A stretch of 64,000 nucleotides of DNA from an uncultured Microbulbifer sp. (GTDB lineage Bacteria; Pseudomonadota; Gammaproteobacteria; Pseudomonadales; Cellvibrionaceae). The notes under the pieces were generated by a model. The model was not told the origin of the DNA. It searched no databases and saw nothing but the letters and a program-made list of their open reading frames with translations. Each line of letters begins with the position of its first letter. Within the stretch, counting starts at the first letter, position 1. The position numbers and the translations under genes are program-made. Of this stretch, positions 1 through 9,782 are shown piece after piece. Location: contig NZ_CANLDD010000021.1 in NCBI RefSeq assembly GCF_947489355.1, positions 1-64,000 on the forward strand. Direction: 5' to 3'.

Positions 1-269
1 CCATATCGAAAGTAGGTTTGGTCATAGGTCATCTCTTTTTTGCTAATGATAAAGAAATGACACAGAATTCTGAACACTACCGATTTATGTTCATGCTCGC
101 CGGTCAACACCGTGCGAACTGCGCGCTCCCGTACTCCGGGAGAGTACCCAGGTTGTTTGCTCATTGGCTAATTCTCTCAAGAAAGTTAGCCTCCGAGAGG
201 CTCGGGGTGATTCACTCTACAATGAGCGGTTACGTTGCAGAGTGAATCAAAGAGCGGCATTTTCTGTGC
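1..269. other. gene-free left edge with hairpins
   Basis: I see no credible gene here. The stretch holds several short inverted repeats: CTCCCG/CGGGAG near 127-143, AGCCTC/GAGGCT near 187-202, and a 10-bp perfect one (GATTCACTCT ... AGAGTGAATC) at 208-247. It ends where IS30-like coding sequence begins. The function of the hairpins is unknown; they may belong to the edge of a decayed mobile element. Confidence 0.35.
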
Positions 270-420
270 GCTTACGAGGTTAATGCAGTGGTATACGATT
301 TAAATAATCGACCAAGGAAAACATTTAGTTTTGAAACACTGGAAATTTAATGGATAATTATTTGGCGACGCAAACCGCATAAGCGGTATGCGCCTCAAGG
401 TTGAATCCGCGTAAACATAA
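270..420 (+). pseudogene. IS30-family transposase C-terminal remnant
   Basis: Reading plus from about 277 gives EVNAVVYDLNNRPRKTF followed by SFETLEI and a stop near 349. The LNNRPRKTxxFETP signature is the C-terminal end of IS30-family transposases. The final Pro-Xaa residues of the usual signature are lost and no upstream catalytic domain is present, so only the tail of the element survives. The 60 bases after the stop (to about 415) are probably the old right end of the element, but I could not identify its partner inverted repeat. Seen: the peptide. Inferred: an old, truncated insertion. Confidence 0.65.
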
Positions 421-600
421 AAACAAAACAATCTGTTTTTGGCAATTATTAACTATTGCGCCTCAAAACCTGAGAAATCTTTAAATTAAAAACAACAAAA
501 AATCATGTGAATTTTCTGTCGATTAAAAACCGAGGTTTACTCAACAGCCCGAAGACCAAACCTGACAAGAGTTCTTCTATAAACAGTGATAACAGCGCCA

Positions 601-632
601 TTAAAAAAGCCGCTAAAATTTAGCGGCTTATA
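601..632 (-). terminator. rho-independent terminator after TonB receptor
   Basis: Read on the minus strand, AGCCGCTAAA pairs with TTTAGCGGCT in a near-perfect hairpin that is followed by a run of six T. It lies about 190 bases beyond the stop of the minus-strand TonB-dependent receptor and is the likely end of its transcript. Confidence 0.8.
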
Positions 633-819
633 TATTTTCTGCTCATCTGAAGATCAAACAATCCCTCAATGACCTACTCTGTTATCGCTCTTGAAGTACC
701 GATACAAGCATGCAAAATTACCTGTAACTCAAGAGTTTAAACCGTTAATAGGCCAGCGGCGCTACTTCCCTGCGCCGCAATACCCACCCAACTACCAAGC
801 TTGTTGGGTTAAGAAGAGA

Positions 820-3489
820 TTATTCAAAACTATGGCTTAGGCTGAGGTACCAACGGGTGCCTCGTGGATCATACGTGGCTTGGTCATACCAGGGCCAGCC
901 GCCTGCTGCTACTTCAGAGAAGACAGGCTCCTCATCAGTTAGGTTGACTATGCCCAAGGTGATATCAGTCTGGTCAGTAATCTGATAAGAGCCTCTCAGA
1001 CCAAGCTCGAAGTAGCTATCCACTTTTTCAACACGGCTGGTTTCGCCCGGGGAGCAGCTAAAATTAGCAGTATCGCGCCCGCCAATTGTGTCTTCAGTTT
1101 CACCAATATAGCGACCGGTAAGAGCCAAAGAAAGCTTGTCTCTAGACCAGCCCAACTGATTATTGAAGCGCCACTCTGGCTCGCTGGTTGTTCCTGCGTC
1201 CTCACACAGAGGCTGAACGTCTGAGGCTTGACGCTCATGGCTCATCAAGTAGGCTGCACGGAAGTCGGCAAACATAGTTCCACCTGCCAAGTCAAAGCTG
1301 TATCGACCTGAGAAATCGATACCCTCGCCATTCTCCTCGCTCAAGTTTTGCAGGTTTGAACGAACTTCGGCACCTGGCACACTTAAGGAGCCATTTACAC
1401 GGGTTACGAGGTCTGGGTAGACTGCTTCGTTATCTACGATTTCCTGTACCGATAATGATCCGATTTTACCCTCGACTTGAATGTTGTAGTAATCAACAGC
1501 CAAGAGCATATTGTCGATTGGCTCATAAACGATACCGAAACTGTAGTTTTTAGACTCTTCGGTCTCGAGTATAGGATTGCCTCCAGATACAGAGCGAATT
1601 TCGATTTGACGACATGCGTTAGCAATCTCATCTGGAGTCGAACCCGAGGACTTTGCCGCGTTGCAAATCGTTGTGTCAACAGCAGTGACTACTCCGAAGG
1701 ATTGCCCTAGGAACAAGTCGCCAAGCGTGGGAGCTTTAAAACCCGTACCTCCGGAGCCGCGAACCATCAAGTTATCCAATATCCGGTAAGAGGCGGCGAG
1801 GTTCCAAGTGGTCGCATCATCACCGGAACTCGTCCCCAACCCTTCCCAGTTATACTCGTCATAGCGCGCCGCCAGTGAAATCTCAAGGCTTTCTAGTGGA
1901 TTGAAGGCAATCTCACCATATACGGCGGTGTTGTCGCGCTTTCCAAAACCATTGGAGCTTGCTCCACCAGCAATATCTCCCGATGTAGATAGTGCGTCAG
2001 AACGATCATTAAATTCGTCTTCCTTGTAACGGGCGCCAACTGAGTACCCAAGCTGAGATTGCCCCAAAGAGAAAGGCAACTCGCCATTGAGATTCGCAGT
2101 CCATGTACTTTCTGTTCCAGTTGACTGGCGTTGAGTGGAGACCGCTAAGCCGTTTTCATCAAAGAACGCTGGAGAGTAAGTTTGAGTTGGGTCAAATAAA
2201 CCACTGGCGACAGCTTCTTCAATTGCGGTGGTAGACAGCTGACCACCGACTCCAATCCGATTCATTTCTGACTCAACAGTCTGGAAGCTAACATCCAGTT
2301 CATGGCCGCTGAAATCAAAGCGGGTTCCAAAGACGGAGGAAAATGCGGTGTTAGTATTGTCGGTAGCCCTAGGGCCCGCGTCGACCGCACGGCGCAAAAT
2401 ATATACTTCACTAGAATTAGCGAGATCAGTACCTAGCTGCTCATCCACTTTCCCAAGGGAATCTGACCCTGTGATCTCAAAGAAAGCCGGTGCTGCACCG
2501 TTGCGAACCTCAGTAAAGTTGCGGCTGAAACGAAACTCACCGTAGGCAGTAATATTCTCTGCCACTTCCAGTTCACCAGAAGCCAGGAAATTATAGCGCT
2601 CCTGAGAAGGAATAGCTTCGTAAATAGGACCTACATCAAACGAGCAGTCCTGCCCCTGAGAGGTGAACTGAGCCGCACGAGCATTGCCATCGGGGCAGTC
2701 AGCGGCCGGATAAGAAATATCAAGATCATTATCGATATAGGTACCAGGCAAGCCGGTCGGGCTGCGTCCATCTATCCCGGTAGGAGAAATTGCCGAGCCG
2801 ATTAATGGCAAGCCATTAGCGCTTAAGCTCTCCTGGGTCTGGTAATCGACAGAGGCCATCAGCCAGCCTTTATCGCCAGTTACACCAGTGGAAAAAGAGA
2901 AATTGTTTTTAGCTGCATCACCGTTGTCCATAGCTTCGGTACGAAGTTCGACCTGCATACCGTCAAAGTTGGAGCGGGTGATCACGTTGATTACGCCCTG
3001 TACCGCATCTGCACCATAAATGGCAGAAGCACCGGTAGACAGATATTCAACACGCTCTACAGCAGCGATTGGGACGAGATTCAGGTTGGTCGCATTACTG
3101 CCACCTTGAGGGTTTGCTGGCAGCCTTCGACCATTCAATAAGACTAGGACGTAGTCAGTACCAAAGCCTCGGCTATCGAAACTTGCTGATCCAGCTGACT
3201 GACTGAGCGTTGAGTTTTCATTGAATATACTGGGTCCGGCAAAGTTTGCCGTAAACAGAAATTCCGAAATACTGGAAGCACCAGAATTTTTTATGTAATC
3301 GGAGTTAAAAACTTGCACTGGTACGGCGAGTTCGGGATCAATACGCTTAATCCTCGAACCAGTAACTACAACTTCTTCTACCATTTCCGCATCTTCCTGA
3401 GCGAAAACAGGCATAGTTGGAAGCATAATCGCAGCTGCGGTAAAGCCCAAGGCCCCCTTTACAGCTACAGACAGGAGGTTCTTTTTCAT
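820..3489 (-). CDS. TonB-dependent outer-membrane receptor
   Basis: A large (889 aa) receptor of the TonB-dependent family that imports scarce ligands across the outer membrane using ExbBD-TonB energy. It has a signal peptide (hydrophobic stretch, cleavage after PVFA), then the TonB-box-like EEVVVTGSRIKR, a plug domain with the LVLLNGRRLP and AVERVEYLSTGASAIYGADAVQGVINVITR motifs (in parts), and a beta-barrel ending SLSHSFE. This is the Asx/CirA-like subgroup rich in marine Cellvibrionales. The ATG at 3489 was preferred over an in-frame TTG at 3495 because AGAGAGG sits 7 bases upstream. It appears monocistronic, with a terminator at 601-632. It lies left of the core block, so a link to the steroid island is not evident; its substrate is unknown. 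Confidence 0.9.
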   Translation of the reverse strand: MKKNLLSVAVKGALGFTAAAIMLPTMPVFAQEDAEMVEEVVVTGSRIKRIDPELAVPVQVFNSDYIKNSGASSISEFLFTANFAGPSIFNENSTLSQSAGSASFDSRGFGTDYVLVLLNGRRLPANPQGGSNATNLNLVPIAAVERVEYLSTGASAIYGADAVQGVINVITRSNFDGMQVELRTEAMDNGDAAKNNFSFSTGVTGDKGWLMASVDYQTQESLSANGLPLIGSAISPTGIDGRSPTGLPGTYIDNDLDISYPAADCPDGNARAAQFTSQGQDCSFDVGPIYEAIPSQERYNFLASGELEVAENITAYGEFRFSRNFTEVRNGAAPAFFEITGSDSLGKVDEQLGTDLANSSEVYILRRAVDAGPRATDNTNTAFSSVFGTRFDFSGHELDVSFQTVESEMNRIGVGGQLSTTAIEEAVASGLFDPTQTYSPAFFDENGLAVSTQRQSTGTESTWTANLNGELPFSLGQSQLGYSVGARYKEDEFNDRSDALSTSGDIAGGASSNGFGKRDNTAVYGEIAFNPLESLEISLAARYDEYNWEGLGTSSGDDATTWNLAASYRILDNLMVRGSGGTGFKAPTLGDLFLGQSFGVVTAVDTTICNAAKSSGSTPDEIANACRQIEIRSVSGGNPILETEESKNYSFGIVYEPIDNMLLAVDYYNIQVEGKIGSLSVQEIVDNEAVYPDLVTRVNGSLSVPGAEVRSNLQNLSEENGEGIDFSGRYSFDLAGGTMFADFRAAYLMSHERQASDVQPLCEDAGTTSEPEWRFNNQLGWSRDKLSLALTGRYIGETEDTIGGRDTANFSCSPGETSRVEKVDSYFELGLRGSYQITDQTDITLGIVNLTDEEPVFSEVAAGGWPWYDQATYDPRGTRWYLSLSHSFE

Positions 3490-4746
3490 TGTCAATCCTC
3501 TCTAGATTGTTGGATTTATAGTCTTTTGCCATTAACGGCGATTTCAGGAAGTGAGCACCCCCAAGTAGTCACTTCCCTCCCAACACACTTCATGACGATT
3601 TGCGGAAGGAACCCCTCAAAACATACTATTTTTTAAAAAAATAGCAATGGTAGATTTGATAGACTGCATACTCACCAAATGCAAGATTGACTCTAAGATC
3701 TGGCTAAGAATGCATCTAAGATTCCCCAACAAACCATCGCGGGACAGAAAAAATTTGCCTCCACCCCTATACTTAAAGAACAATTTTCTTTTTAGAAAAT
3801 TTTCTGTTGTGGCATTTTAGTCATGCAAGAAAGTTATTGTCAAATCCGGAGCATACCTGATATTTATAGTAGCTAGTAGCGGCACTCTGCACTTCAGCCA
3901 GTGAGCCTTACCTCTCACACATTCACTTTCCCCCACCCCCACTACTAACTAGGGGCCCGTAGGCCAACATGCGATTCATCAGGGAGCAGGCCAGATCAGC
4001 GCTTGCAAAAAACCAGACAAATTACCTACCAGCAAAGGCGGAGAGCCTTCTTTATGGCCATATTAGAATAACCTATACTATTCTATACTTACATCTAATT
4101 TTGATTCTTTCTCTATGACAGCCAACTAGTGGCGTACAATGTTGCATCTTACAGGGTTACAGGGTTACAGGGGGCTAGAGTAACTATCTGTCTGTGCTGT
4201 GGGCTGTGGGCGCCAATCCGGTCACCTCAAGAAAATTATCGCTCTGAAGTTAAATAATTTGGCATAAAAAGTAATAATTTATCAGTTTTTCAATATAAAA
4301 AACCAAAGTAAGTTTAAGATGCCAACCCCAATTCGCCCCCTTTTCAGCAACATTGGTGGTCTCTGCTGGGCAACCAGCGTATATCGGCTCCAATTCTCTT
4401 CAAGTTTTTGCAGCGAACCCTCGACTAACGTAATCCACAGCGTACTTTATTCAGTGGGGAATGGCATCGAATATCAGTATCGGAGTAATTCGAGTCTCTA
4501 ACTATGTAACTCTGGCTGCCCCTCTTATCGCACACTTAGGCTACCCCCGCCCTGAATCCAGCCGTATTGAGTAGCGTTAAACAGACGGATGGCGTCACCG
4601 ACTCCAGGTTGAATTGCACTTTTGAGAATCTGGAACTTCTAGACAGTTTCACCATTGCTTCGCGGGCAATGAGTATACAGATGGTAGGATTTATGCTTGG
4701 CATTGATTGCAAATTTAGGCACCTTCATCAAAATTATAAGCCCCCT
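3490..4746. other. long gene-poor intergenic region
   Basis: About 1.25 kb without a convincing gene, AT-rich, between two minus-strand genes. It presumably holds the promoter of the TonB receptor in its left part. A small tandem repeat, TTACAGGG three times in a row, lies at about 4151-4173. Only short ORFs without recognisable motifs are present. Confidence 0.6.
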
Positions 4747-5922
4747 TTATCGTAGGGAGGTGGCAGACTTAGCCTGGGCAAACCCGTTCAATAACAAGCC
4801 CAACTTGCGCTTATAGATGTTTGCTGTGTACAGGCTACTCACCAGGGCAAAAGCCTCCTTGAAACTCTGCCGGGATGCGGCCATATCCCCCAGCTGAAAT
4901 CTTGTCAGTCCCAAAAGAAAGTGGAAACGGTGGTCATCATGGTGCCAGACGGCGCGGCGCAAACGTTTCTCAGCTCGCTTGTATTCCCCCTGCTCATAGG
5001 CGTCGCGGGCTTGGTAATATAGGTAGTAGGGGTTGCGCTCCCGGTGGTGGCGGGCACGCTCTGCGTAGGCATTGGCCAATCCTTCACGGCCACTGTAGCG
5101 GTACAAGCGCGCTAAATTGCTCATAGCCACCAGATTGATATTGTTTAAATACAAGGCCTGGCGATAACTCTGTTCCGCCTCAGAGTAATGGCCAAAATGG
5201 CTGTAAAACGCCCCCAGGTTAGCCCATAGATCGCTTATCTCGGGGCGCAGCTCCAGAGCCTTACGCAGATACAGAAAGGCTTTCTCACCCTCGCCCGCAC
5301 GCATAAACTCAACTCCGCGATTGCTGTAATACAGCGAGAAAGCACTGGTGTCATCCAGCCTGCGCTGGTCGTAGGCGGGATCATAAGCGGCCAGATTGAA
5401 ATCCACCACGCGGCGGCCACGGGGATCTTTCGAAACCATATTGACGTGGCGGTAAACCACGAAAGTCTGGGCCTCGTCGTGGCTCCAGACCGGGGGAACC
5501 ACCACCTGGTTGAAGTAGGCCTCGGCACCCAGCTCCCGCGCCATCGCCACCATCATCAGGGTAAATGACAGGCAGTTACCACGCCGCTTATGGAAAGTCT
5601 GTGCGGCAGTCAGGGTGGTGGCTTCATCGTATTCAATATGGAATTTCTGCGCTTCAAACGCTTTGATCAGTGTCACCAGGCGTCTCTGTGGCGATGCACC
5701 CGGAGCAATATCTGCGAGAAATCGGCGCATCTCCGCTGTCAGTGACATCACCGGGTCTTGAGGCAATTCAACGGCATTCACGGGCCGGCCAAATATCGCA
5801 GTACCTGACAGCAAGTGCTCCACCGCAACTTCTGCCGGTTTTTCCGCAAGCGGCTGGCCAGCGCAGGCCCCCAAAAAGCCCACAAGCATAAAAAGGGTCA
5901 AGATTACCGGGGCTTTTCTCAT
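4747..5922 (-). CDS. TPR lipoprotein with transglutaminase-like domain
   Basis: A predicted lipoprotein of 391 aa. The N-terminus (MRKAPVILTLFMLVGFLGAC) is a lipoprotein signal with lipobox LGAC and Cys20 as the lipidated residue. Next comes a transglutaminase-like/DUF1460-type cysteine domain with a RRGNCLSF motif (possible nucleophile Cys) and a downstream YRHVN histidine. The second half holds several tetratricopeptide repeats (SNRGVEFMRAGEGEKAFLYLRKALEL and following). The ATG at 5922 is preferred over upstream in-frame codons because it starts the signal peptide and has AGGGA upstream. Such proteins are envelope-associated and of unknown role; the cysteine domain could be a peptidase or merely structural. 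It stands alone, divergent from the peptide transporter. Confidence 0.8.
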   Translation of the reverse strand: MRKAPVILTLFMLVGFLGACAGQPLAEKPAEVAVEHLLSGTAIFGRPVNAVELPQDPVMSLTAEMRRFLADIAPGASPQRRLVTLIKAFEAQKFHIEYDEATTLTAAQTFHKRRGNCLSFTLMMVAMARELGAEAYFNQVVVPPVWSHDEAQTFVVYRHVNMVSKDPRGRRVVDFNLAAYDPAYDQRRLDDTSAFSLYYSNRGVEFMRAGEGEKAFLYLRKALELRPEISDLWANLGAFYSHFGHYSEAEQSYRQALYLNNINLVAMSNLARLYRYSGREGLANAYAERARHHRERNPYYLYYQARDAYEQGEYKRAEKRLRRAVWHHDDHRFHFLLGLTRFQLGDMAASRQSFKEAFALVSSLYTANIYKRKLGLLLNGFAQAKSATSLR

Positions 5923-6299
5923 TGTGGTTTCCCTGTTCGGGGCATCCTGCTTGAGCATTTAACATGTTTCGGACCGATTGTGAACAGCAGTGCGATGACC
6001 GGTTTGGTTGCAACTGTAACGAGTCGCCTGCTGCACTCGCAACTGTTACACTTTGCCAATTGTGCTTGGAGGCAGGGCTGCCAGAGCGGATCGGCCCGAG
6101 GGGTTTGTGGTAAAAGGAAACCACCGTATGGTCGAGGCCTCCATCACCAATTACAACGGGAAAATGGAATCATTTTCCAAGGTCTGGATGGATTGCCGGG
6201 CCAATGAACGGAAATCGTTCACATGCCTCTGAAACCCATGAGTATCTTGGCTTGCCAAGGTATGCTTGAGTAAAGCTATAACAACTGGAACTTCAGCTT
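5923..6299. other. divergent promoter region
   Basis: A 377-base gap between the divergently transcribed TPR lipoprotein and peptide transporter genes. Both promoters must lie here. I see no RNA gene or convincing operator. Confidence 0.5.
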
Positions 6300-7832
6300 A
6301 TGTCGTCGAATATACACCAGACTAGCGGTGGCTTCTTTGGTCATCCGAAAGGGCTTTCCACACTGTTCTTCACCGAGATGTGGGAGCGGATGAGCTATTA
6401 CGGTATGCGCGCCCTGCTCGTACTGTTTATGACCGCCAGCCTGCAGGAGGAGGGTCTCGCCTTCACCGTTGCCGCCGCAGCTGCCATCTACGGCCTTTAC
6501 ACCGGTGCGGTCTACTTTCTCGGCCTGCCCGGTGGCTGGATCGCCGACCGCCTGCTCGGTGGGCAGCGCACCATATGGTACGGCGGCATCATTATCATGT
6601 GTGGCCATATCGTGCTGGCGATCCCCAGTGACAACACTTTTTTCCTTGGCCTGATCCTGGTTGCCTCCGGGACCGGCCTGCTCAAACCCAATATCAGTGC
6701 CCTGGTGGGACATCTGTATCAACCCCAAGATGTGCGTCGCGACAGTGGCTACGCCCTCTACTATATGGGCATCAACATCGGCTCCGTGCTCGGTTCCACC
6801 ATTTGTGGGTACTTCGGAGAGAATATCGGCTGGCACTGGGGCTTCGGTGCCGCGGCAGTCGGTATGGCCATCGGCCTGATTCAGTACCGCAGGACCATCG
6901 GCAACCTGGGTGATGCCAGCTTAAAGCCGGAAAATCCCATGCCAGCGGAGAAAGCCAGGCTGGCCTGGCGCATCATTGGCGCCGTTTTAATTGCTGTTGC
7001 ACTGATCACCGGTTTGACTATGCAGGGCGTCATCACCATCGATCCGGTCACAGCCGCCCAGTATGTGGCCGTGGCCTTTACCCTGACTTTCCTCGCCTAT
7101 TTCGCCTTCATCTATTACCGTGGCAAGCTGAGCGGATCAGAAAAAAGGAAGTTGTGGGCCCTGTTCCTGATCTGCGTGGCCTCCACCTTTTTCTGGTCGG
7201 GTTTCGAGCAGGCCGGGTCCTCTCTCAACCTGTTTGCGCGCGATTATACCGACCGCCTGATCGGTACCTTTGAGATACCGGCGACCTGGTTCCAAAACCT
7301 CAACTCACTGTTCATCATCACCTTGTCCCCTTTCTTTGCGGCGCTCTGGATCAATCTGGGCAAGCGCATGATGACCCCCTCCTACAATCTGAAATGCGCC
7401 ATCGGCCTAATCATTATGGCCAGCGGCTTCCTGGTGATGTTCTTCGCCGCCCAGTACGCCGCCGAGGGCCTGAAAGTGGCGCCCTACTGGTTGGTTACCA
7501 CTTACTTCCTGCACACTGTTGGTGAGCTGTGTCTGAGCCCGGTGGCCCTGAGTGCCGTCAGCAAACTGTCCCCTCGCCGCTTTGCCGGCCAGATGATGGG
7601 CGTATTCGTGCTGACCTATTCCATCGGCAATATCTTCTCAGGCCTGCTGGCGGGACACTTCGATCCGAACAATGTCGCTGAAATGCCGAATCTGTACCTG
7701 CAGATCAGCCTGTTCACCATCGGCATCGGCATTATCCTCGCGCTGATCAGCCTGAAGTCAAAACACTGGGAGAGTCTTGGGGAGGTGTCTCAAGCGGCCG
7801 AACCCGCCGAAACCACCGCCAGAACAATATGA
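6300..7832 (+). CDS. POT/PTR-family proton-coupled oligopeptide transporter
   Basis: A 510-aa inner-membrane protein of the proton-dependent oligopeptide transporter (POT) family, which imports di- and tripeptides with protons. The family signature ExxERxxYYG is present at residues 26-35 (E26, E29, R30). About 14 hydrophobic segments follow, which agrees with the bacterial POT length of about 500 aa. Other typical blocks are GGWIADRLLGGQRT and TYFLHTVGELCLSPVALS. The gene is monocistronic and ends in a strong terminator. It is a housekeeping nutrient transporter, not obviously part of the island. The exact paralogue (DtpA/B/C/D) cannot be assigned. Confidence 0.93.
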   Translation: MSSNIHQTSGGFFGHPKGLSTLFFTEMWERMSYYGMRALLVLFMTASLQEEGLAFTVAAAAAIYGLYTGAVYFLGLPGGWIADRLLGGQRTIWYGGIIIMCGHIVLAIPSDNTFFLGLILVASGTGLLKPNISALVGHLYQPQDVRRDSGYALYYMGINIGSVLGSTICGYFGENIGWHWGFGAAAVGMAIGLIQYRRTIGNLGDASLKPENPMPAEKARLAWRIIGAVLIAVALITGLTMQGVITIDPVTAAQYVAVAFTLTFLAYFAFIYYRGKLSGSEKRKLWALFLICVASTFFWSGFEQAGSSLNLFARDYTDRLIGTFEIPATWFQNLNSLFIITLSPFFAALWINLGKRMMTPSYNLKCAIGLIIMASGFLVMFFAAQYAAEGLKVAPYWLVTTYFLHTVGELCLSPVALSAVSKLSPRRFAGQMMGVFVLTYSIGNIFSGLLAGHFDPNNVAEMPNLYLQISLFTIGIGIILALISLKSKHWESLGEVSQAAEPAETTARTI

Positions 7833-7881
7833 GGGTACCTCCCTCCCGCTGACCCGCACTGCGGGTCTGGATTAGAATCAG

Positions 7882-7909
7882 AAAGCCGCTGTCTACAGCG
7901 GCTTTTTTG
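7882..7909 (+). terminator. rho-independent terminator of POT gene
   Basis: AAGCCGCTGT and ACAGCGGCTT form a perfect stem with a 2-base loop, followed by a run of T. It lies 50 bases after the transporter stop. A second hairpin (GACCCGCA/TGCGGGTC) lies just before it at about 7851-7867. Confidence 0.85.
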
Positions 7910-8082
7910 TGCGCCCAGAAGTTCCTCCTCGGGCTTTTGATCACCAGATACCAGAGTACATGGGCATGCATCACGTCTTGGATACAAGGTACCATCCCCA
8001 ACCACAGTGGCTGATGGGGTATTCACTTGTTGGGAGGGAGAAGGTGCAGGCAGTTAATAGCGGGCCATCCACCAGTTATTCC

Positions 8083-8904
8083 TTATAAGAAGCGGCCAAT
8101 GTTCAGCCAGATAAAGCGAAATCCAATCACGCACAACAACGCGGCAAAGCCGTGTTTTAACAGCCGTGCGGGGAAGCGGTGGGCCAGTATGGCACCAAAG
8201 CGGGCGAAAAAAGTGCTGGCCAGCACGATGCCGAAAAAAGCGGGCCAATAAATATAGCCACTGCTCCACCTCGGCAGCAGGGTATTGTCCCAGCCCTGCA
8301 CCGAAAAGCTCAGCGCGCCGGCAATCGCAATAGGCAGGCCGCAGGCGGCGGAAGTGGCGATGGCACGCTGCATATTTACCCGGCAGCGCGACAGGAAGGG
8401 CACCGTCAATGCGCCGCCACCAATACCGAATATTGCCGAGACCCAGCCGATAACCCCGCCCGCAGTCATCAGTACAGGAGGGCCGGGCAATGTACCAGAG
8501 CCCTCCGAGCCCCCTCCGTGGTGTAGACCGCTCAGCCACATACGGACGGCCATCACGATAGCGAAAATACCGATGAACAGTTGTAACCAGGCACCGGAGA
8601 GGCGTTCTGCCGTTATGCCCCCAACCCAGGAGCCCAGGAGTATTCCGGGTGTCATTACCCAGAAAACCCGCCAATCCACAGCGGCCTTTTGGTGGTGCGT
8701 GCGCACCGAGCTGATTGAAGTGATCACAATCGTCGCCAGTGAAGTACCCACTGCCATGTGGGTCAGGATTTCCGGGGAGATGCCCATGGTGGTAAAAACC
8801 AACACCAGTGCCGGAACGATTATCAGCCCACCCCCAACCCCAAACAGGCCGGCGATGGTGCCCGCCACAGCCCCCACCAGCAAGTAAACAAAGAGTGTTT
8901 CCAT
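8083..8904 (-). CDS. TSUP (TauE/SafE) family permease
   Basis: A 273-aa polytopic membrane protein of the TSUP family, often annotated sulfite/organosulfonate exporter. It has the two characteristic glycine-rich repeats GLFGVGGGLIIVP near the N-terminus and AIFGIGGGALTVPFL in the second half, each heading a four-helix unit. The start at 8904 (METLFVYLL) is chosen over an upstream in-frame codon because of the strong GAGGGGG ribosome site just before it. It lies 100 bases downstream of the MBL hydrolase on the same strand and could be the last gene of the dapA-bamC-MBL unit. Substrate unknown. Confidence 0.85.
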   Translation of the reverse strand: METLFVYLLVGAVAGTIAGLFGVGGGLIIVPALVLVFTTMGISPEILTHMAVGTSLATIVITSISSVRTHHQKAAVDWRVFWVMTPGILLGSWVGGITAERLSGAWLQLFIGIFAIVMAVRMWLSGLHHGGGSEGSGTLPGPPVLMTAGGVIGWVSAIFGIGGGALTVPFLSRCRVNMQRAIATSAACGLPIAIAGALSFSVQGWDNTLLPRWSSGYIYWPAFFGIVLASTFFARFGAILAHRFPARLLKHGFAALLCVIGFRFIWLNIGRFL

Positions 8905-9008
8905 AGAGTCCCCCCTCAATTTACAGCGACAGACAAGCCCGACCAGGGCCAAAACGTTGCCGGCTTAGTGAGGCGCAAACTGGCCATTGATTAAGGGGAA
9001 AGGGGCAA

Positions 9009-9782
9009 TTAACCACGGCTCTCAACAGCAAGCCAGCCAAATCCCGCTTCCTGGCAGGCAAAAAGGCTATTCCCCGCACCAGCCACAGCGTCTGCCAGCG
9101 CCTCTTGGACAAGCGCCAATTGATTATTTTTCTCACTGATATGCGCAAGCACCAGGTGCTGGAGCTGCTGATAGCCCACCCGCTGCAGAAAGCCGGCAGC
9201 CTGCTGGTTACTCAAATGCCCATAGGCACCACCGACGCGCTGTTTTAAGCGCCGGGGATATGGCCCCTGAGCCAGCATCCTAGAGTCGTGATTGGTCTCC
9301 AGAACCAGTGCATCGCAATCGCCAAAATGCGCCTCCACATGGGGGGTCACGGTACCCAGGTCGGTCAATAGCCCGAGACTGCAGCCACAACTGCGAAAAA
9401 CAAACTGTGCAGCCTCACGGGCATCATGGGGTACAGCCACCGGCGTAACCTGAATATCGCCAATCGTAAACGGCTGGTGCCCTTCAATCAGGTGTACCTG
9501 GGGCAGCCTGCCTATACTGCGGGCACGGAGGGTTCCGGGGGTCAGGTAAATTGGCAGTCCGTACTTGCGCGCAAGGGGTGCTACTCCAGACAGGTGATCG
9601 CTGTGCTCATGGGTTACCAGTATCGCGCAGAGGTCCGATGGGGATATGCCGAGCCGCGCCATACGGCGCTCGGTCTCCTTAATGGTGAAGCCACAATCCA
9701 CCAATAGACTGTGGCTGCCACTGGCGACCAAGGTGCCGTTGCCCCTGCTGCCGCTCCCCAGGGAAGCGAAGCGCAGGCCCAT
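9009..9782 (-). CDS. MBL-fold metallo-hydrolase (YycJ/WalJ-like)
   Basis: A 257-aa metallo-beta-lactamase-fold hydrolase. The metal-binding HEHSDH motif is at residues 58-63, after the N-terminal FASLGSGSRGN block typical of YycJ/WalJ-type proteins and small exonuclease-like MBL enzymes. Its ATG overlaps the bamC stop by one base (TAATG), so it is translationally coupled to bamC. In many gammaproteobacteria an MBL gene follows dapA-bamC. A cytosolic nuclease or phosphodiesterase role is likely but unproven. Confidence 0.88.
   Translation of the reverse strand: MGLRFASLGSGSRGNGTLVASGSHSLLVDCGFTIKETERRMARLGISPSDLCAILVTHEHSDHLSGVAPLARKYGLPIYLTPGTLRARSIGRLPQVHLIEGHQPFTIGDIQVTPVAVPHDAREAAQFVFRSCGCSLGLLTDLGTVTPHVEAHFGDCDALVLETNHDSRMLAQGPYPRRLKQRVGGAYGHLSNQQAAGFLQRVGYQQLQHLVLAHISEKNNQLALVQEALADAVAGAGNSLFACQEAGFGWLAVESRG

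Noticed and set aside
18..245. A 75-codon frame at the left edge.
   Set aside because: No conserved motif, runs through hairpins and starts at an arbitrary codon.
4150..4173. Three TTACAGGG units in tandem as a possible iteron.
   Set aside because: Only three units, no replication gene nearby and a chromosomal context; probably a simple slippage repeat.
8054..8887. Long frames on both strands overlapping the TSUP gene.
   Set aside because: They are other-frame shadows of the TSUP permease, whose membrane motifs and ribosome site are clear.
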